A DNA stretch of 5,978 nt, taken from an uncultured Oscillospiraceae bacterium. Its GTDB lineage: Bacteria; Bacillota; Clostridia; Oscillospirales; Ruminococcaceae. Below the pieces are notes generated by a model. That model did not search any database, was not told the origin of the DNA, and saw only the letters and a program-made list of their open reading frames with translations. A program made the position numbers and the translations under genes. Below, piece after piece: positions 5,427 to 5,978 of this stretch. The stretch is from assembly GCA_950097605.1 (NCBI GenBank), contig CATNEU010000106.1, positions 1-5,978 on the forward strand, written 5' to 3'. Numbering within the stretch: position 1 is the first letter of the stretch; every line of letters begins with the position of its first letter.

Positions 5427-5606
5427 TTATCGCTTCGTCTCCTCTTCCCTATCCCGATAGTGGGGGCAGGCTTTGTCGTCGACACAGCGTTTTTTCAAAC
5501 GCGGCTTCACACAGTGGCCATAGGCCAAAGGATTATAACTTCCGTTTGCATATTTGATATAGTGCAAACGGAAGTTTTTGCAGGTTCTACACGCTCTGGT
5601 TTCCAT
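5427..5606 (-). CDS. Small Cys/His-rich protein, probable zinc-binding, unknown function
   Basis: This is a 59-residue protein of unknown function. It begins METRACRTCKNF and carries Cys6, Cys9, Cys32, Cys41 and Cys47, with His15, His31 and His49. The spacing CxxC, a GHC (30-32), and a late C-P-H (47-49) suggests a small treble-clef or knuckle-like metal site. I have a general impression of similar short CxxC/GHC proteins in gut Clostridia but cannot name a family. The ATG at 5606-5604 has AAAGGAGG (5619-5612) at ideal spacing. A longer 93-residue reading from a TTG at 5708 is rejected because its extra part covers the promoter and palindrome. There is no membrane segment or signal peptide, and the C-terminus is charged (DREEETKR). 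It converges on ispE, 11 bp apart, and its coding sequence contains a perfect 14-bp inverted repeat. Confidence 0.75.
   Translation of the reverse strand: METRACRTCKNFRLHYIKYANGSYNPLAYGHCVKPRLKKRCVDDKACPHYRDREEETKR
5537..5579 (+). terminator. 14-bp perfect inverted repeat with T-run: candidate ispE terminator inside the opposing gene
   Basis: AACTTCCGTTTGCA (5537-5550) and TGCAAACGGAAGTT (5563-5576) are exact reverse complements around a 12-nt loop. On the plus strand the right arm runs into five Ts (5575-5579), so it has the form of an intrinsic terminator for ispE, 121 bp after its stop. On the minus strand the same bases encode residues from about Lys10 to Tyr24 of the small Cys-rich protein and no U-tract follows. 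Confidence 0.6.
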
Positions 5607-5639
5607 GATACTACCTCCTTTCTTTTCAAGATAGGAAAT

Positions 5640-5668
5640 AGTATATATGATTTTGCGCTGCTTTTCCG
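5640..5668 (-). promoter_or_regulatory. Candidate promoter of the small Cys-rich gene
   Basis: TATACT (5645-5640) is a plausible -10 about 34 bp upstream of the ATG. At 17-bp spacing the -35 position reads CGGAAA (5668-5663), a poor match to TTGACA. The palindrome at 5672-5693 abuts this weak -35, as expected for an activator-dependent promoter. Identified by eye only. Confidence 0.4.
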
Positions 5669-5671
5669 GGT

Positions 5672-5693
5672 TTGAACACCATGTGGTGTTCAA
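5672..5693. promoter_or_regulatory. 22-bp near-perfect palindrome, candidate operator
   Basis: TTGAACACCA (5672-5681) and TGGTGTTCAA (5684-5693) are exact reverse complements with a 2-bp centre (TG). The dyad ends about 4 bp upstream of the likely -35 of the small Cys-rich gene. Size and symmetry fit a dimeric regulator site; a cruciform or hairpin role is also possible. No known regulator consensus is recognised. Confidence 0.5.
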
Positions 5694-5750
5694 CGAATTT
5701 TTCTTCAACCACAGGCGTTTATTTTTATCTATATTTATAAGTCTTTGTTT

Positions 5751-5886
5751 ACCCTGTAGATTCCTCTATCTTTCCTCTTGTTGCTCAGGCCGCGACGGGC
5801 CCCTCCTTTATGCTTTGTTCTCCTTAACCTATAGATTCATTTACCTTTCTGTTTGTCGCTCATGCCACGACGGGCACTTCCTTTTT
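5751..5886. repeat. Degenerate tandem repeat, two units of about 60 bp at a 75-76-bp period
   Basis: Unit 1 begins at 5751 (ACCCTGTAGATTC) and unit 2 at 5827 (ACCTATAGATTC). By hand alignment 46 of 59 columns agree. Both units share TAGATTC near the start, GCTCA in the middle, and the exact core CGACGGGC (5793-5800 and 5868-5875), followed by a CTCCTTT/TTCCTTT end. No coding role is seen. It looks like a dispersed intergenic repeat that has duplicated and decayed. Confidence 0.55.
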
Positions 5887-5903
5887 GACAGACAAAAAGG
5901 AAG
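5877..5903. repeat. Perfect 11-bp inverted repeat at the end of the repeat cluster
   Basis: CTTCCTTTTTG (5877-5887) and CAAAAAGGAAG (5893-5903) pair perfectly around ACAGA. The left arm overlaps the end of repeat unit 2. Neither strand has a T-run directly after the stem, so it is not a clean intrinsic terminator. It may be a terminal element of the repeat or a 3'-end structure of a gene beyond the window. Confidence 0.55.
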
Positions 5904-5978
5904 CAAAAATCTGGTTAAAGGGGCTAACGGACTCCTCCAATTGACTGCACGCCGTACACAAAGCGGTGCAAGCCGCTG

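Larger units (their letters stand above)
5694..5978. other. Gene-free AT-rich and repeat-bearing region
   Basis: Beyond the palindrome there is an AT-rich stretch (about 5719-5750), the tandem repeat (5751-5886), the hairpin (5877-5903) and about 75 bp of unassigned sequence to the right edge. On the minus strand one frame stays open from the edge to a TAA at 5843-5841 (45 codons), but it lacks recognisable motifs, so I do not call a gene. Confidence 0.5.

Noticed and set aside
5607..5708. N-terminal extension of the small Cys-rich protein to 93 residues
   Set aside because: It starts at a TTG without a ribosome binding site and covers the palindrome and -10, while the internal ATG has an ideal AAAGGAGG.
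5745..5754. TTGTTTACCC shared with 4400-4409
   Set aside because: A single 10-base match between two sites is expected by chance in a window this size.
5877..5903. Hairpin read as an intrinsic terminator
   Set aside because: No T-run follows the stem on either strand; the Ts and As are inside the arms.
5841..5978. 45-codon open frame on the minus strand running in from the right edge
   Set aside because: It passes through the hairpin and repeat unit 2, has no recognisable motif and is too short to support a gene call.

Overview
The window reads as chromosomal DNA of an anaerobic, GC-rich member of the Clostridia, most likely near the Oscillospiraceae/Ruminococcaceae. This is inferred from strong AGGAGG-type ribosome binding sites, extended -10 promoters, an intrinsic terminator, the MEP isoprenoid gene ispE, and a DUF362 protein carrying two 4Fe-4S motifs. 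Codons are rich in G/C while the promoters and the far right end are AT-rich. No species can be named from this sequence alone.

Layout. (1) Positions 1-181, minus strand, hold the first 60 codons of a gene that resembles the glutaminase (nitrilase-fold) domain of glutamine-dependent NAD+ synthetase, but the expected catalytic Glu is Ala. (2) Positions 182-683 are a divergent regulatory region with two outward promoters, each giving a leader of roughly 180-220 nt with inverted repeats. (3) Positions 684-4429, plus strand, hold four genes in a row: a PHP-family histidinol-phosphatase-like enzyme, an Lrp/AsnC regulator, a class I/II PLP aminotransferase and a DUF362 plus two-cluster ferredoxin protein. 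The last three overlap or abut (TAGTG junction, then a 13-nt overlap), so they are almost certainly co-translated. A clear intrinsic terminator follows. (4) Positions 4537-5415 encode IspE from a TTG start. (5) A convergent 59-residue Cys/His-rich protein lies at 5427-5606 on the minus strand. (6) Positions 5607-5978 contain no convincing gene. They hold the promoter and a 22-bp palindrome of the small gene, a degenerate ~75-bp tandem repeat and an 11-bp-arm hairpin.

How the genes work together. The Lrp/AsnC regulator and aminotransferase form a local amino-acid-sensing and transamination unit, reminiscent of the Bacillus subtilis alaR-alaT (yugG-yugH) pair. The DUF362 iron-sulfur protein is tied to them by translational overlap but has no assigned reaction. 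PHP and Lrp may share a transcript, since no U-tract terminator separates them. IspE is a housekeeping step and appears insulated by the terminator.

The most notable points are the catalytic Glu-to-Ala change in the NadE-like start, a perfect 14-bp inverted repeat inside the small Cys-rich gene that could also end ispE transcription, the long palindrome just upstream of that gene's promoter, and the repeat cluster at the right edge. No CRISPR array, transposase, tRNA or rRNA was seen, and I see no clear evidence of a wholly new multi-gene system.
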